Positions 1-7,014 of a stretch of DNA of 64,000 bases are shown piece after piece. Within the stretch, counting starts at the first letter, position 1. Each line of letters opens with the position of its first letter. The notes beneath the pieces are model-generated. The model saw only the letters and a program-made list of their open reading frames with translations. It was not told the DNA's origin and searched no databases. Source of the DNA: Streptomyces roseofulvus (GTDB lineage: Bacteria; Actinomycetota; Actinomycetes; Streptomycetales; Streptomycetaceae); assembly GCF_039534915.1 (NCBI RefSeq), contig NZ_BAAAWE010000001.1, positions 2,542,001 to 2,606,000 on the forward strand. The letters run 5' to 3'. The position numbers and the translations under genes are program-made.

Positions 1-422
1 CAGTGGACGGCCGCGAAGTGGGTGGTGTTGAAGTGGCCCTTGAGGTGGACGCGGATCACCGAGTCCCACTCGTCCTCGCTCATCGAGAAGACCATCCGGT
101 CGCGCAGGATGCCCGCGTTGTTGACCAGGACGTCCAGCTTGCCGAACTCGGTCACGGCGAGGTCGACCAGACCGCGCGCGGTCTCGAAGTCGGCGATGTC
201 GCCGAGGTGGGCGACGGCCCGGCCGCCGGCCGCGGTGATCTCGGCGGCCACCTCCTCGGCGGGGGTGGCCGACGCCTCCCCGGAGCCGTCCCGGCCGGGC
301 TGCCCGTAGTCGTTGACGACCACGGCCGCGCCGAGCCGGGCCAGTTCGAGCGCCTCGGCGCGGCCGAGCCCGCGCCCGGCGCCGGTGACGATCGCGCTCA
401 GCCCCTCCAGAGGCAGTGACAT
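1..422 (-). CDS. SDR family oxidoreductase, 3' part cut by window edge
   Basis: Short-chain dehydrogenase/reductase; only the first 140 residues lie in the window. The start codon at 422 opens directly into a Rossmann fold: a TGAGRGLG cofactor-binding glycine motif near residue 13, an acidic VVVNDYG strand end and the NNAG motif near residue 110 are all visible. The catalytic Ser-Tyr-Lys lies beyond the window. The VVVND pattern resembles the 17-beta-HSD4/MFE-2 type (Hsd4A-like) enzymes that oxidise 3-hydroxyacyl-CoA in steroid side-chain beta-oxidation; that assignment is inferred. It is the last visible gene of an operon with the alcohol dehydrogenase and MaoC genes, 13 bases after the dehydrogenase stop. 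Confidence 0.85.
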   Translation of the reverse strand, partial: MSLPLEGLSAIVTGAGRGLGRAEALELARLGAAVVVNDYGQPGRDGSGEASATPAEEVAAEITAAGGRAVAHLGDIADFETARGLVDLAVTEFGKLDVLVNNAGILRDRMVFSMSEDEWDSVIRVHLKGHFNTTHFAAVH

Positions 423-435
423 GTCCCGTGTCCTC

Positions 436-1512
436 TCAGATCTCGATGCAGGTACGGAGGGAGGTGCCGGTCCGCATCTGCTCCAGGGCCTCGTTGATGC
501 CCGCCAGCGGGACCCGGTGGGTGATCAGCGACTCCAGGTCGATGCGGCCGGCCCGCCAGAGCGCGATGGCCCGCTCGTACGACCGGAGCACGTCGCCGCC
601 GCCGTACATGGAGGGCAGGATCCGCTTCTCGTCGAAGAACAGCTCGAACATGTTGAGCTGGAGGTGGTCGTCCATGGCGCCGGCGCCGACCACGCAGAGG
701 GTGCCGCCGCGCCGGGTGGTCTCGTACGCGGTCCGCGCGGTGGCGGACTTGCCGACGACCTCGAAGACGTAGTCGAAGCCCTCGCCGGCGGTGATCCGCT
801 GCTTGGCGTCGCCGAGGGCCTCGGGGGCGACGGCCTCGGTGGCGCCGAAGCGGAGCGCGGCCTCGCGGCGGGACTCGACGGGGTCGACGGCGACGATCTG
901 GGCGGCGCCCTGGAGCCGGGCGCCCTGGATGGCGGAGATGCCGACGCCGCCGCAGCCGATCACGGCGACCGAGGAACCGGCCTCCACCTTGGCGGTGTTG
1001 ATGGCGGCGCCGAGGCCGGTGGTCACCCCGCAGCCGATCAGGGCGGCGATGTCGAAGGGCACGTCGTCCGGGATGGGGACGGCGCAGCCGGCGTCGACGA
1101 CGACCTCCTCGGTGAAGGTCCCGGTGCCGGCGAAGCCGAAGACGTCGCCGCCGGGGCGCCGGAAGTTGGGGGTGCCGGCGTTCATGAAGCCGGCGAGGCA
1201 GAGCTGGGTCTGGCCGCGCCGGCAGGCGGCGCAGGCGCCGCAGGCGGGCAGCCAGCAGAGCAGGACCCGCTGGCCGGGGGCGAGCCCGGTGACGCCGTCG
1301 CCGACGTCGAGGATCTCGCCGGCGCCCTCGTGCCCGGGGATGAACGGCGCGGGCTGCGGCAGGACGCCGCTCATGGCGGAGACGTCGGAGTGGCACAGGC
1401 CGGTGGCCCGCACCCGGATCCGCACCCTGCCCGGGCCGAAGCCCACCGCCTCGACGTCGTCGAGGACCTCCAGTTTGTCCTGGCCGATCTCGTGCAGTAC
1501 GGCTGCGCGCAT
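436..1512 (-). CDS. Zn-dependent alcohol dehydrogenase (MDR superfamily)
   Basis: Medium-chain zinc alcohol dehydrogenase, about 358 residues, normal length. Catalytic zinc ligands C40 and the H61-E62 pair (PGHEG) are present, and the four structural-zinc cysteines C91, C94, C97 and C105 make the CGACAACRRG lobe. A GCGGVG nucleotide-binding motif follows near residue 190. Start chosen at the third ATG (1512) because GGGAG lies 8 bases upstream; two ATGs further upstream (1530, 1527) are possible. Sits between maoC and an SDR gene in an operon headed by a KstR box. Inference: oxidises a terminal alcohol or hydroxyacyl intermediate of the sterol side chain, perhaps the product of the CYP125-like P450; substrate not readable from sequence. 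Confidence 0.9.
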   Translation of the reverse strand: MRAAVLHEIGQDKLEVLDDVEAVGFGPGRVRIRVRATGLCHSDVSAMSGVLPQPAPFIPGHEGAGEILDVGDGVTGLAPGQRVLLCWLPACGACAACRRGQTQLCLAGFMNAGTPNFRRPGGDVFGFAGTGTFTEEVVVDAGCAVPIPDDVPFDIAALIGCGVTTGLGAAINTAKVEAGSSVAVIGCGGVGISAIQGARLQGAAQIVAVDPVESRREAALRFGATEAVAPEALGDAKQRITAGEGFDYVFEVVGKSATARTAYETTRRGGTLCVVGAGAMDDHLQLNMFELFFDEKRILPSMYGGGDVLRSYERAIALWRAGRIDLESLITHRVPLAGINEALEQMRTGTSLRTCIEI

Positions 1513-1534
1513 GGTGCGGGCTCCCATCATCAGA

Positions 1535-2389
1535 TCAGGCGTGTTCGACGAGGGTGTCGGCGAGGACGGGGGCGTCGTCGCGCTCCACGGCCGTCACCGT
1601 CACCTGGACGCGGCCGTCCCCGGTCCACATCCGGATGCGCAGGGTCTCGCCGGGGAAGACGATCCCGGCGAAGCGGGTGCGGTAGGCGCGGACGCGGGTG
1701 ACGTCGCCGCCCAGCACCGTGTCGACGACGGCCTTGAGGGTCATGCCGTACGTACAGAGGCCGTGCAGGATCGGGCGGTCGAAGCCGGCCAGGGCGGCGA
1801 AGTCGGGGTCCGCGTGGAGCGGGTTCCAGTCGCCTGAGAGCCGGTAGAGGAGGGCCTGCTCCTCGCGGATCGGGCGCTCGACGGTCTTGTCGGGCTCGCG
1901 GTCCGGGACCTCCAGGCGCTCGGAGGGGCCGCGATCGCCGCCCCAGCCGCCCTCGCCGCGGACGAAGATCTGGGCGTCGGAGGTCCACAGCGGGCCCTCG
2001 TCGTCGGCGGCCTCGGAGCGCAGCACGAGGACGGCGGCCTTGCCCTTGTCGTGGACGGCGGCGACGCGGGAGGTGGAGACGGCCCGGCCGCCGGTGGGCA
2101 GCGGACGGTGCAGGGTGATCGACTGGCCGCCGTGCAGGACGGCGGCGAGGTCGATGTCGATGCCGGGGGCGGAGAGCCCGCCGACGACCCCCATGCCGGC
2201 GCCGGCGACGGTGGCGAAGCTGGGCAGCACGTGGAGCCGGGACTCGAGCGTGTAGCGCAGCTCGGCCGGGTCGGTGGCGGGGGTGCCGGCGCCGAGCCCG
2301 AGGTGGTAGAGCTGGACGTCCTTGTGGTCCCAGGCGATCTCGGCGCTGCGGGGTTCGGCGGCGAGGGCCTTGGCGGGGTCAATGGGCAT
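1535..2389 (-). CDS. MaoC-family (R)-specific enoyl-CoA hydratase, double hot-dog
   Basis: 284-residue hydratase-2 type protein with an N-terminal degenerate hot-dog half and a C-terminal catalytic half. The hydratase motif is intact: D187, N189 and H192 in LSGDWNPLHADPDFA, followed by a GFDRPILHG stretch. This arrangement matches the full-length peroxisomal MFE-2-like hydratases, including mycobacterial Hsd4B (Rv3538), which hydrates steroid enoyl-CoA in side-chain beta-oxidation; orthology is inferred. First gene of the maoC-adh-SDR operon; its stop lies 22 bases before the chosen adh start. A KstR operator match lies 107 bases upstream of the ATG and a second palindrome 180 bases upstream. 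Confidence 0.88.
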   Translation of the reverse strand: MPIDPAKALAAEPRSAEIAWDHKDVQLYHLGLGAGTPATDPAELRYTLESRLHVLPSFATVAGAGMGVVGGLSAPGIDIDLAAVLHGGQSITLHRPLPTGGRAVSTSRVAAVHDKGKAAVLVLRSEAADDEGPLWTSDAQIFVRGEGGWGGDRGPSERLEVPDREPDKTVERPIREEQALLYRLSGDWNPLHADPDFAALAGFDRPILHGLCTYGMTLKAVVDTVLGGDVTRVRAYRTRFAGIVFPGETLRIRMWTGDGRVQVTVTAVERDDAPVLADTLVEHA

Positions 2390-2495
2390 CGACTTGCTGC
2401 TCCTTGGAGGTCCCTGGAGTGGAAGACCTCGGCGCGACCGTCCGCACCGTCGGTCACGCCGAGGCCGTGCGGGAACCGCCCCGTACGCGGCTGAC

Positions 2496-2509
2496 TAGAA
2501 CGCGTTCCA
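2496..2509. promoter_or_regulatory. KstR operator (TAGAACGCGTTCCA)
   Basis: Exact match to the published KstR motif TNNAACNNGTTNNA. It lies between the divergent maoC operon and the orphan response regulator gene, on the maoC side. The flanks extend the similarity to the site upstream of the FadA5-like thiolase (ACTAGAACGCG core in both). A kstR gene is present in this window, so repression of the operon by sterol-CoA-responsive KstR is the natural reading. Confidence 0.8.
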
Positions 2510-2570
2510 GTTCGGTGTCCCCCATGTATAGCGGAGGGCCGACGGCTTGGGAACCCTCGGACGCCACTCT

Positions 2571-2587
2571 CCTGACGGTACGTCAGA
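2571..2587. promoter_or_regulatory. Second-class palindrome CCTGACGGTACGTCAGA
   Basis: One of five copies in the window of YCTGAYGGNNNNTCAGA, a TetR-operator-like inverted repeat. This copy has CTGACG/CGTCAG arms. It is 46 bases upstream of the response regulator GTG and 180 bases upstream of maoC, so it could act on either. The cognate regulator is not known to me. Confidence 0.6.
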
Positions 2588-2632
2588 CCGCCCGCCGCGC
2601 GGCACCCCGCGGTCCGTCCTAGGCTTTCGGTT

Positions 2633-3274
2633 GTGAACGAGATGCCGCGGGAACACCGGCCGTCGAAGTCCGTCCGGGTCCTCCTCGCCGAGGACCCGGA
2701 GATGACGCGCGGGGCGCTCGCGCTGCAGCTGGGGATGGAGCCGGACATCGAGGTCGTCGCCCGGGTCGGGCGGGGGGACGAGATCGTGGACCGGGCGCTG
2801 GTGGCGCGGCCGGACGTGGCGCTGCTCGACATCGAGCTGCCGGGGCGGTCGGGGCTGGACGCGGCGGCGGAGCTGCGGGACGAGGTGCCGGACTGCCGGG
2901 TGCTGATCCTGACGCCCTTCGCCCGGCCCGGCGCTCTGCGGCGCGCGAGGGAGGCGGGCGCGGCCGGCTTCCTGGTGAAGGACGGGCCGGTGGAGGAGCT
3001 GGCGGAGGCGGTCCGGAAGGTGCTGCGGGGCGAGACCGTCGTCGACCCGGCGCTCGCGGCGGCGGCGCGGGCCGCGGAGCCGAACCCGCTGACGGCGCCC
3101 GAGCGGGAGGCCCTCTCGGCGACGGCGGACGGGGCGACGGTCGCGGACCTGGCGGCCCGGCTCCGGCTGCCGGAGCCGGCCGTACGGGACCTCCTGGCGT
3201 CGGCGGCCGGCAAGACCGGCGCGCGCGACCGGAGGGAGGCCGCCCGGGCCGCCCGCCGGCGGGGGTGGCTCTAG
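2633..3274 (+). CDS. Orphan NarL-type response regulator
   Basis: 213-residue two-domain response regulator. The receiver has the acidic pair at the end of beta-1 (AED), phospho-acceptor D66 in LLDIELP, T94 and K116. A short, rather degenerate LuxR/GerE helix-turn-helix follows at about 152-205, starting LTAPERE. No kinase gene is adjacent on this strand, so it is an orphan; the closest familiar layout is the DesR-like group. GTG start at 2633 is preceded by only a weak ribosome site. The TAG stop straddles the left junction of the IS630 insertion: TA is target sequence and the G is the first base of the IS. Confidence 0.85.
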   Translation: MNEMPREHRPSKSVRVLLAEDPEMTRGALALQLGMEPDIEVVARVGRGDEIVDRALVARPDVALLDIELPGRSGLDAAAELRDEVPDCRVLILTPFARPGALRRAREAGAAGFLVKDGPVEELAEAVRKVLRGETVVDPALAAAARAAEPNPLTAPEREALSATADGATVADLAARLRLPEPAVRDLLASAAGKTGARDRREAARAARRRGWL

Positions 3275-4362
3275 TGATCTGAGTCAGAGATTCGTCGGCA
3301 GTAGGCGGCGACCTTGTCGAGAATCTCGTCGGCGGTTTTCGTCCAGACGAAGGGCCTGGGGTGCTCGTTCCAGTCGGCGAGCCAGGCCCGGATGTCGCGT
3401 TCGAGGGCCTGGACGGAGCGGTGGACGCCGCGCTTGAGCTTCTTCTGCGTGAGTTCGGCGAACCACCGCTCGACCAGGTTCAGCCAGGACGCGCTGGTCG
3501 GCGTGAAATGCAGGTGGAACCGCGGATGGGCCAGCAGCCACTTCTTGATGTCGGGTGTCTTGTGCGTCGCGTAGTTGTCCAGGATCAGGTGAACCTGCAG
3601 ATCAGCCGGGACTTCCTTGTCCAGCTTGGTCAGGAACTTCTTGAACTCCGCTGCCCGGTGGCGCCGGTGGAGGGAGCCGATGACCTTGCCGGTGGCTACT
3701 TCGAGCGCGGCGAACAGGGTCGTGGTGCCGGCCCGGACATAGTCGTGGCTGCGGCGTTCAGGAACACCAGGCACCATCGGCAGCACCGGCTGGGACCGGT
3801 CCAGGGCCTGGATCTGCGACTTCTCGTCCACGCAGAGCACCAGAGCCTTCTCCGGCGGATCGAGATACAGACCGACGACGTCGCGGACCTTGTCGATGAA
3901 CAACGGATCGGTCGACAGCTTGAACGTCTGCGACCGGTGCGGCGCCAGCGCGAACGCCCGCCAGATCCGCGAGACCGTCGACTGGGACATGCCTGTCGCC
4001 GCGGCCATCGACCTCGTCGACCAGTGGGTCGCGTTCTTCGGGGTCTCCTCGAGCGTCTTGACGATCACCCGCTCGACGTCGGCATCGGTGATCTTCCTCG
4101 GGACGCCGGGCCTCGGGTCGTCGCACAAACCGTCCAAGCCGCGTTCGATGAACCGGCGCCGCCAGGTGCGGACCGTGTCCGGAGTGACCCGCAGCCGGCG
4201 GGACACCTCCATGATCGAGTGGCCTTCGGCGCACTCCAGCACGATCCGCGACCTCTGGGCCAGAGCCTGGGCCGTCGTCCGGCGACGCAACCAGCCTTCC
4301 AGCACCGCCCGCTGGGCGTCAGTGACCGACAACGGCGGAATCTTCGGACCAGGACGACTCAT
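3271..4362 (-). CDS. IS630-family DDE transposase
   Basis: 363-residue single-ORF transposase that cuts and rejoins the IS ends. An N-terminal pair of helix-turn-helix regions (about 15-70 and 90-140) is followed by the catalytic domain with D179 (VDEKSQ), D262 (LDNYATHK) and E298 (VERWF), the DDE triad typical of IS630. Full length and uninterrupted. ATG at 4362 overlaps the TGA of the neighbouring response regulator (4359-4361). The stop codon TAG is not encoded within the IS: it is completed by the TA target duplication plus one host base (3271-3273), a neat consequence of TA-specific insertion. Confidence 0.93.
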   Translation of the reverse strand: MSRPGPKIPPLSVTDAQRAVLEGWLRRRTTAQALAQRSRIVLECAEGHSIMEVSRRLRVTPDTVRTWRRRFIERGLDGLCDDPRPGVPRKITDADVERVIVKTLEETPKNATHWSTRSMAAATGMSQSTVSRIWRAFALAPHRSQTFKLSTDPLFIDKVRDVVGLYLDPPEKALVLCVDEKSQIQALDRSQPVLPMVPGVPERRSHDYVRAGTTTLFAALEVATGKVIGSLHRRHRAAEFKKFLTKLDKEVPADLQVHLILDNYATHKTPDIKKWLLAHPRFHLHFTPTSASWLNLVERWFAELTQKKLKRGVHRSVQALERDIRAWLADWNEHPRPFVWTKTADEILDKVAAYCRRISDSDH

Positions 4363-4396
4363 GCCCAACCAACGACGAATCTCCGACTCAGGTCAC
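3274..4396 (-). mobile_element. IS630-family insertion sequence, 1123 bp, intact
   Basis: The element is bounded by imperfect inverted repeats of about 25 bp (left from 3274, GTGATCTGAGTCAGAG; right end at 4396, complement GTGACCTGAGTCGGAG), with only two mismatches in the first 24 positions. It is flanked by a TA dinucleotide on both sides (3272-3273 and 4397-4398), the hallmark target duplication of IS630/Tc1-mariner elements. It carries one transposase gene without frameshift, so it may be active. It landed between two convergent response-regulator genes, exactly at a CTAG. The empty site reads through to the MITE remnant at 4399. Confidence 0.9.
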
Positions 4397-5042
4397 TAGG
4401 CCGTCTCTTCCGGATCATGCCGGGCTCGCGGCGTCTGGCACGGTCGCGGGCGCCGAGTTTGGCGAGGGCGCGGGTGACGTGGGTCTTGGCGGTGAGGGGG
4501 CTGATCACGAGGCGTTCCGCGATCTGGTCGTTGGAGAGGCCGGTGGCGATCAGGCGGGTGACCTCGCGTTCGCGGGCGGTGAGGACGTCGAGGCGTTCCG
4601 GGGTTTCGGTGGGGGCGGCCGGGCGGTGGGCGAACTGCTCGATCACCCGGCGGGTCGCGCTCGGCGAGAGGAGCGCGTCGCCGGCGGCGACCGCGCGGAC
4701 GGCCTGCCGCAGGTCGTCCGGCTCGATCTCCTTGGTGAGGAAGCCGCTGGCGCCGGCGCGGAGGGCGGCGAAGACGTACTCGTCGGTCTCGAAGGTGGTG
4801 AGGACGATGACCCGGCACCCCGTCAGGCCGGGGTCCCCGACGAGGGTGCGGGTGGCGGTGAGGCCGTCGGTGCCGGGCATGCGGATGTCCATGAGGACGA
4901 TGTCGGGGCGGACGGCGCGGGCGGCCTCGTCGCCGGTGCCGGCCTCGCCGACGACCTCGATGTCCTTGGCCCGGCCGAGGAGGCTGCGGAAGCCGGCCCG
5001 CACCAGGGCCTGGTCGTCGGCGAGGAGCACCGTGATCGTCAT
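4359..5042 (-). CDS. NarL-type response regulator with a rewritten C-terminus
   Basis: 227-residue regulator, partner of the kinase directly upstream (ATGA overlap at 5039-5042). Receiver: D9-D10, phospho-acceptor D52 (LMDIRMP), T82/T83 and K104. LuxR-type helix-turn-helix from L154 (LTAREREV) to about 200 (KLGARDRA). Normal family members continue after ARDRA with a short hydrophobic tail. Here residues about 203-215 are encoded by a MITE end and 216-227 by the IS630 terminus, ending at a TGA that overlaps the transposase ATG. The recognition helix is intact, so DNA binding may persist; dimerisation or stability may be changed. Confidence 0.88.
   Translation of the reverse strand: MTITVLLADDQALVRAGFRSLLGRAKDIEVVGEAGTGDEAARAVRPDIVLMDIRMPGTDGLTATRTLVGDPGLTGCRVIVLTTFETDEYVFAALRAGASGFLTKEIEPDDLRQAVRAVAAGDALLSPSATRRVIEQFAHRPAAPTETPERLDVLTAREREVTRLIATGLSNDQIAERLVISPLTAKTHVTRALAKLGARDRARRREPGMIRKRRPSDLSRRFVVGWA
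4399..4441 (-). repeat. MITE remnant, right end only
   Basis: About 43 bp matching the right terminus of the small repeat found complete at 30619-30758 and 12058-12152 (shared GCCGTCTCTTCCGGATC end and the CCCGGGCTCGCG segment, here on the opposite strand). Only this end is present; the bases beyond it are native response-regulator codons. The IS630 copy sits immediately against its outer CTAG. Confidence 0.75.
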
Positions 5043-6247
5043 GGCCGGAAGCCTGGCACAGGGATGACGGCCCGGACCAGCCATCCGCCGCCGTCGCCGG
5101 GCCTCCCGGCGGTGAGTTCGCCGCCGAGGGCGTGGACGCGTTCGGTCATGCCCCGGATGCCGTGTCCGGGGGCGGCCGCCGGGCCCTGCGGGGTCGGGCC
5201 GTCGTCGGAGACGGTGACCTCCACCCGGTCGGCGGCGCAGTGGACGGTGACGTCGGCGCGGGCGGCGCCGGAGTGGCGGGCCGTGTTGGTGAGGGCCTCC
5301 TGGACGAGGCGGTGGACGGCGAGGGAGACCGGGGCGGGGACGGCGGCGGGATCGCCGGTGGTCTCCAGGCGGACGGCGAGCGAGGGCGTGCGCGTGCGGG
5401 CGACGAGCGCGGCGAGTTCCGGGACGCCGGCGGCGGGCTCTTCCGGGGACGGGGACGGGGACGGGTGCGCGGGCTCCCCCGGTGCGCGCAGGACGTGGAC
5501 GAGGGCGCGGAGGTCGCGGACGGCGGCGGTGCGGACCTCCTGGGCGGTGGTGAGGGCGGCCCGGGCCTCGGCCGGGGAGTCGTCCAGGGACTCGGTGGCG
5601 ACGCGGAGCTGGAGGCCGACGACGGTGAGGGTGTGGCCGACGACGTCGTGGAGTTCGCGGGCGATCTCCAGCCGGGCCTCGGCGATGCGCCGGCCGGCCT
5701 CCAGGTCGCGCTCGCGGGCGGCCCGGAGGAGGCGGGCGTCGAGTTCGGCGCGCCAGCGGAGGCGGTTGCGGTAGGCGGTGGCGGTGGCCAGGAGCAGGGC
5801 CAGCCACAGGGCCTCGGCGCCCAGGGAGCCGAGGGCCTCGCGGGGGCTGCCGGCCGTGGGCAGCTCCCAGCCGGCGGCGAGGAGGAGTGCGGTGACGCCG
5901 ACGGCGGCGGCCCGGAGCAGGCCGGGCCGGCCGGGGCGGTCGTCGGCGGCCAGGCAGGCGTACGCGGCGGAGACCGGCCACACCCAGCCGATGTCGGTGA
6001 GGCCGGAGGTGCGGAAGACGACGACGGCCTGGACGGAGAGGAGCAGGACGGCGAGCGGCCACCGGCGGCGGACCAGGAGCAGCAGGCCCAGCCAGAGGGC
6101 GAGCGGCAGCGCGCCCGCCGCGTCCAGCCGGCCGCCGAAGCGGGCGGTGCCGGCGAGCACCGCGACGAAGGTGACGGCCGCGAGCAGCCCGTCCACGGGG
6201 CGTATCGCGCGCAGGGCGGCGGTCGTGCGGGCGAGTGCGCGGTCCAT
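5039..6247 (-). CDS. Sensor histidine kinase, HisKA_3 type
   Basis: About 402 residues. Five or six hydrophobic segments in the first 160 residues form a membrane sensor with little extracellular loop; a coiled linker leads to the dimerisation helix with phospho-acceptor His in ELHDVVGH (about residue 200), then a HATPase domain with the N-box QEALTNTARHS and G-box GHGIRGM. Kinase of the NarL/DesK class, paired with the overlapping response regulator. ATG 6247 starts 8 bases after the DUF998 stop; a GTG at 6262 would overlap that gene. Stimulus unknown; DesK-like kinases often sense membrane state or cell-wall stress. Confidence 0.88.
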   Translation of the reverse strand: MDRALARTTAALRAIRPVDGLLAAVTFVAVLAGTARFGGRLDAAGALPLALWLGLLLLVRRRWPLAVLLLSVQAVVVFRTSGLTDIGWVWPVSAAYACLAADDRPGRPGLLRAAAVGVTALLLAAGWELPTAGSPREALGSLGAEALWLALLLATATAYRNRLRWRAELDARLLRAARERDLEAGRRIAEARLEIARELHDVVGHTLTVVGLQLRVATESLDDSPAEARAALTTAQEVRTAAVRDLRALVHVLRAPGEPAHPSPSPSPEEPAAGVPELAALVARTRTPSLAVRLETTGDPAAVPAPVSLAVHRLVQEALTNTARHSGAARADVTVHCAADRVEVTVSDDGPTPQGPAAAPGHGIRGMTERVHALGGELTAGRPGDGGGWLVRAVIPVPGFRP

Positions 6248-6254
6248 GCGCCGA

Positions 6255-6899
6255 TCATGCACGACGGCCCCGCTTCCCGGCGGCGGTCGCGAGGAGGGCG
6301 GCGGCGACCCAGCCGAAGTCGGCGGCGAGCACGATCCGTTCGACGAGCCCGAGGAGGGTGGGGGCGCCGAACAGGCCGAGGGACGGGCCGCCGTCCATGA
6401 CGTCGGCGAGGAGGACGGCGAGCGCGGCCGTGCCGAGGAGCGAGACGAGGGTGAGGGCGTCGAGCGCGGTCCGCATCCGGGGCCGGGTCGCGGTGAGCCC
6501 GCGGCGGAGGAGGAGCGCGGCGGCGGGGAGGGCGGCGAAGGCGAGGAAGGCGGCGTTGCCGTGGACGAGTTCGGAGAGGGACGGGCGGTGGTGCCGGCCG
6601 GGCGGGTCGGCGGGGAAGATCCCGGCGATCAGGATCCCCACGGTCCACGCCGCGACGGCGATCCGGCCGGCCCCGGCCTCGATCCGGGCCGCGAGGACGG
6701 CGGAGGCCGCGGCGACCGCCAGGAGGCCGGCGGGCAGGAGGAGGCCGGCGGTGCCGTGCACGTACCGGCTGAGGGCCTCGCTCAGCGGGTCGTGGCGGGG
6801 GTTCAGCAGCTCCACGGCCGTCAGGGCCAGGACGCCGCCGCCGATCAGGGCGAGCGGGGCCCGCACCCCCGCGGTCGTCGTTCTCGTCATCGTCGTCAT
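6255..6899 (-). CDS. DUF998 family membrane protein
   Basis: About 214 residues with six predicted hydrophobic segments, starting MTTMTRTT. The pattern (small polar N-terminus, NPxHDPLSE loop after the first helix, a PADPPGRHH loop between helices three and four) is that of DUF998 integral membrane proteins, whose function is not established. The open frame runs upstream to 6998 without an obvious ribosome site, so the ATG at 6899 is preferred. It is 8 bases ahead of the histidine kinase gene and probably co-transcribed, so it could be an accessory to the membrane sensor. Confidence 0.75.
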   Translation of the reverse strand: MTTMTRTTTAGVRAPLALIGGGVLALTAVELLNPRHDPLSEALSRYVHGTAGLLLPAGLLAVAAASAVLAARIEAGAGRIAVAAWTVGILIAGIFPADPPGRHHRPSLSELVHGNAAFLAFAALPAAALLLRRGLTATRPRMRTALDALTLVSLLGTAALAVLLADVMDGGPSLGLFGAPTLLGLVERIVLAADFGWVAAALLATAAGKRGRRA

Positions 6900-7014
6900 G
6901 CCGTCCTCCTCGTCGTCGTGGCTTCCGGTGGTGTTCCGGAAGGTACGGAGGGGGCAGGGGTGGTCGCGTCCTCCCGGCGCGGACACCCCGGCGTACACCG
7001 GACGGTGACGGCGG

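Noticed and set aside
313..1701. Long open frame opposite the alcohol dehydrogenase and maoC genes
   Set aside because: Antisense shadow of high-GC genes; its translation is low-complexity Gly/Ala/Arg with no domain, while the minus strand encodes clear enzymes.
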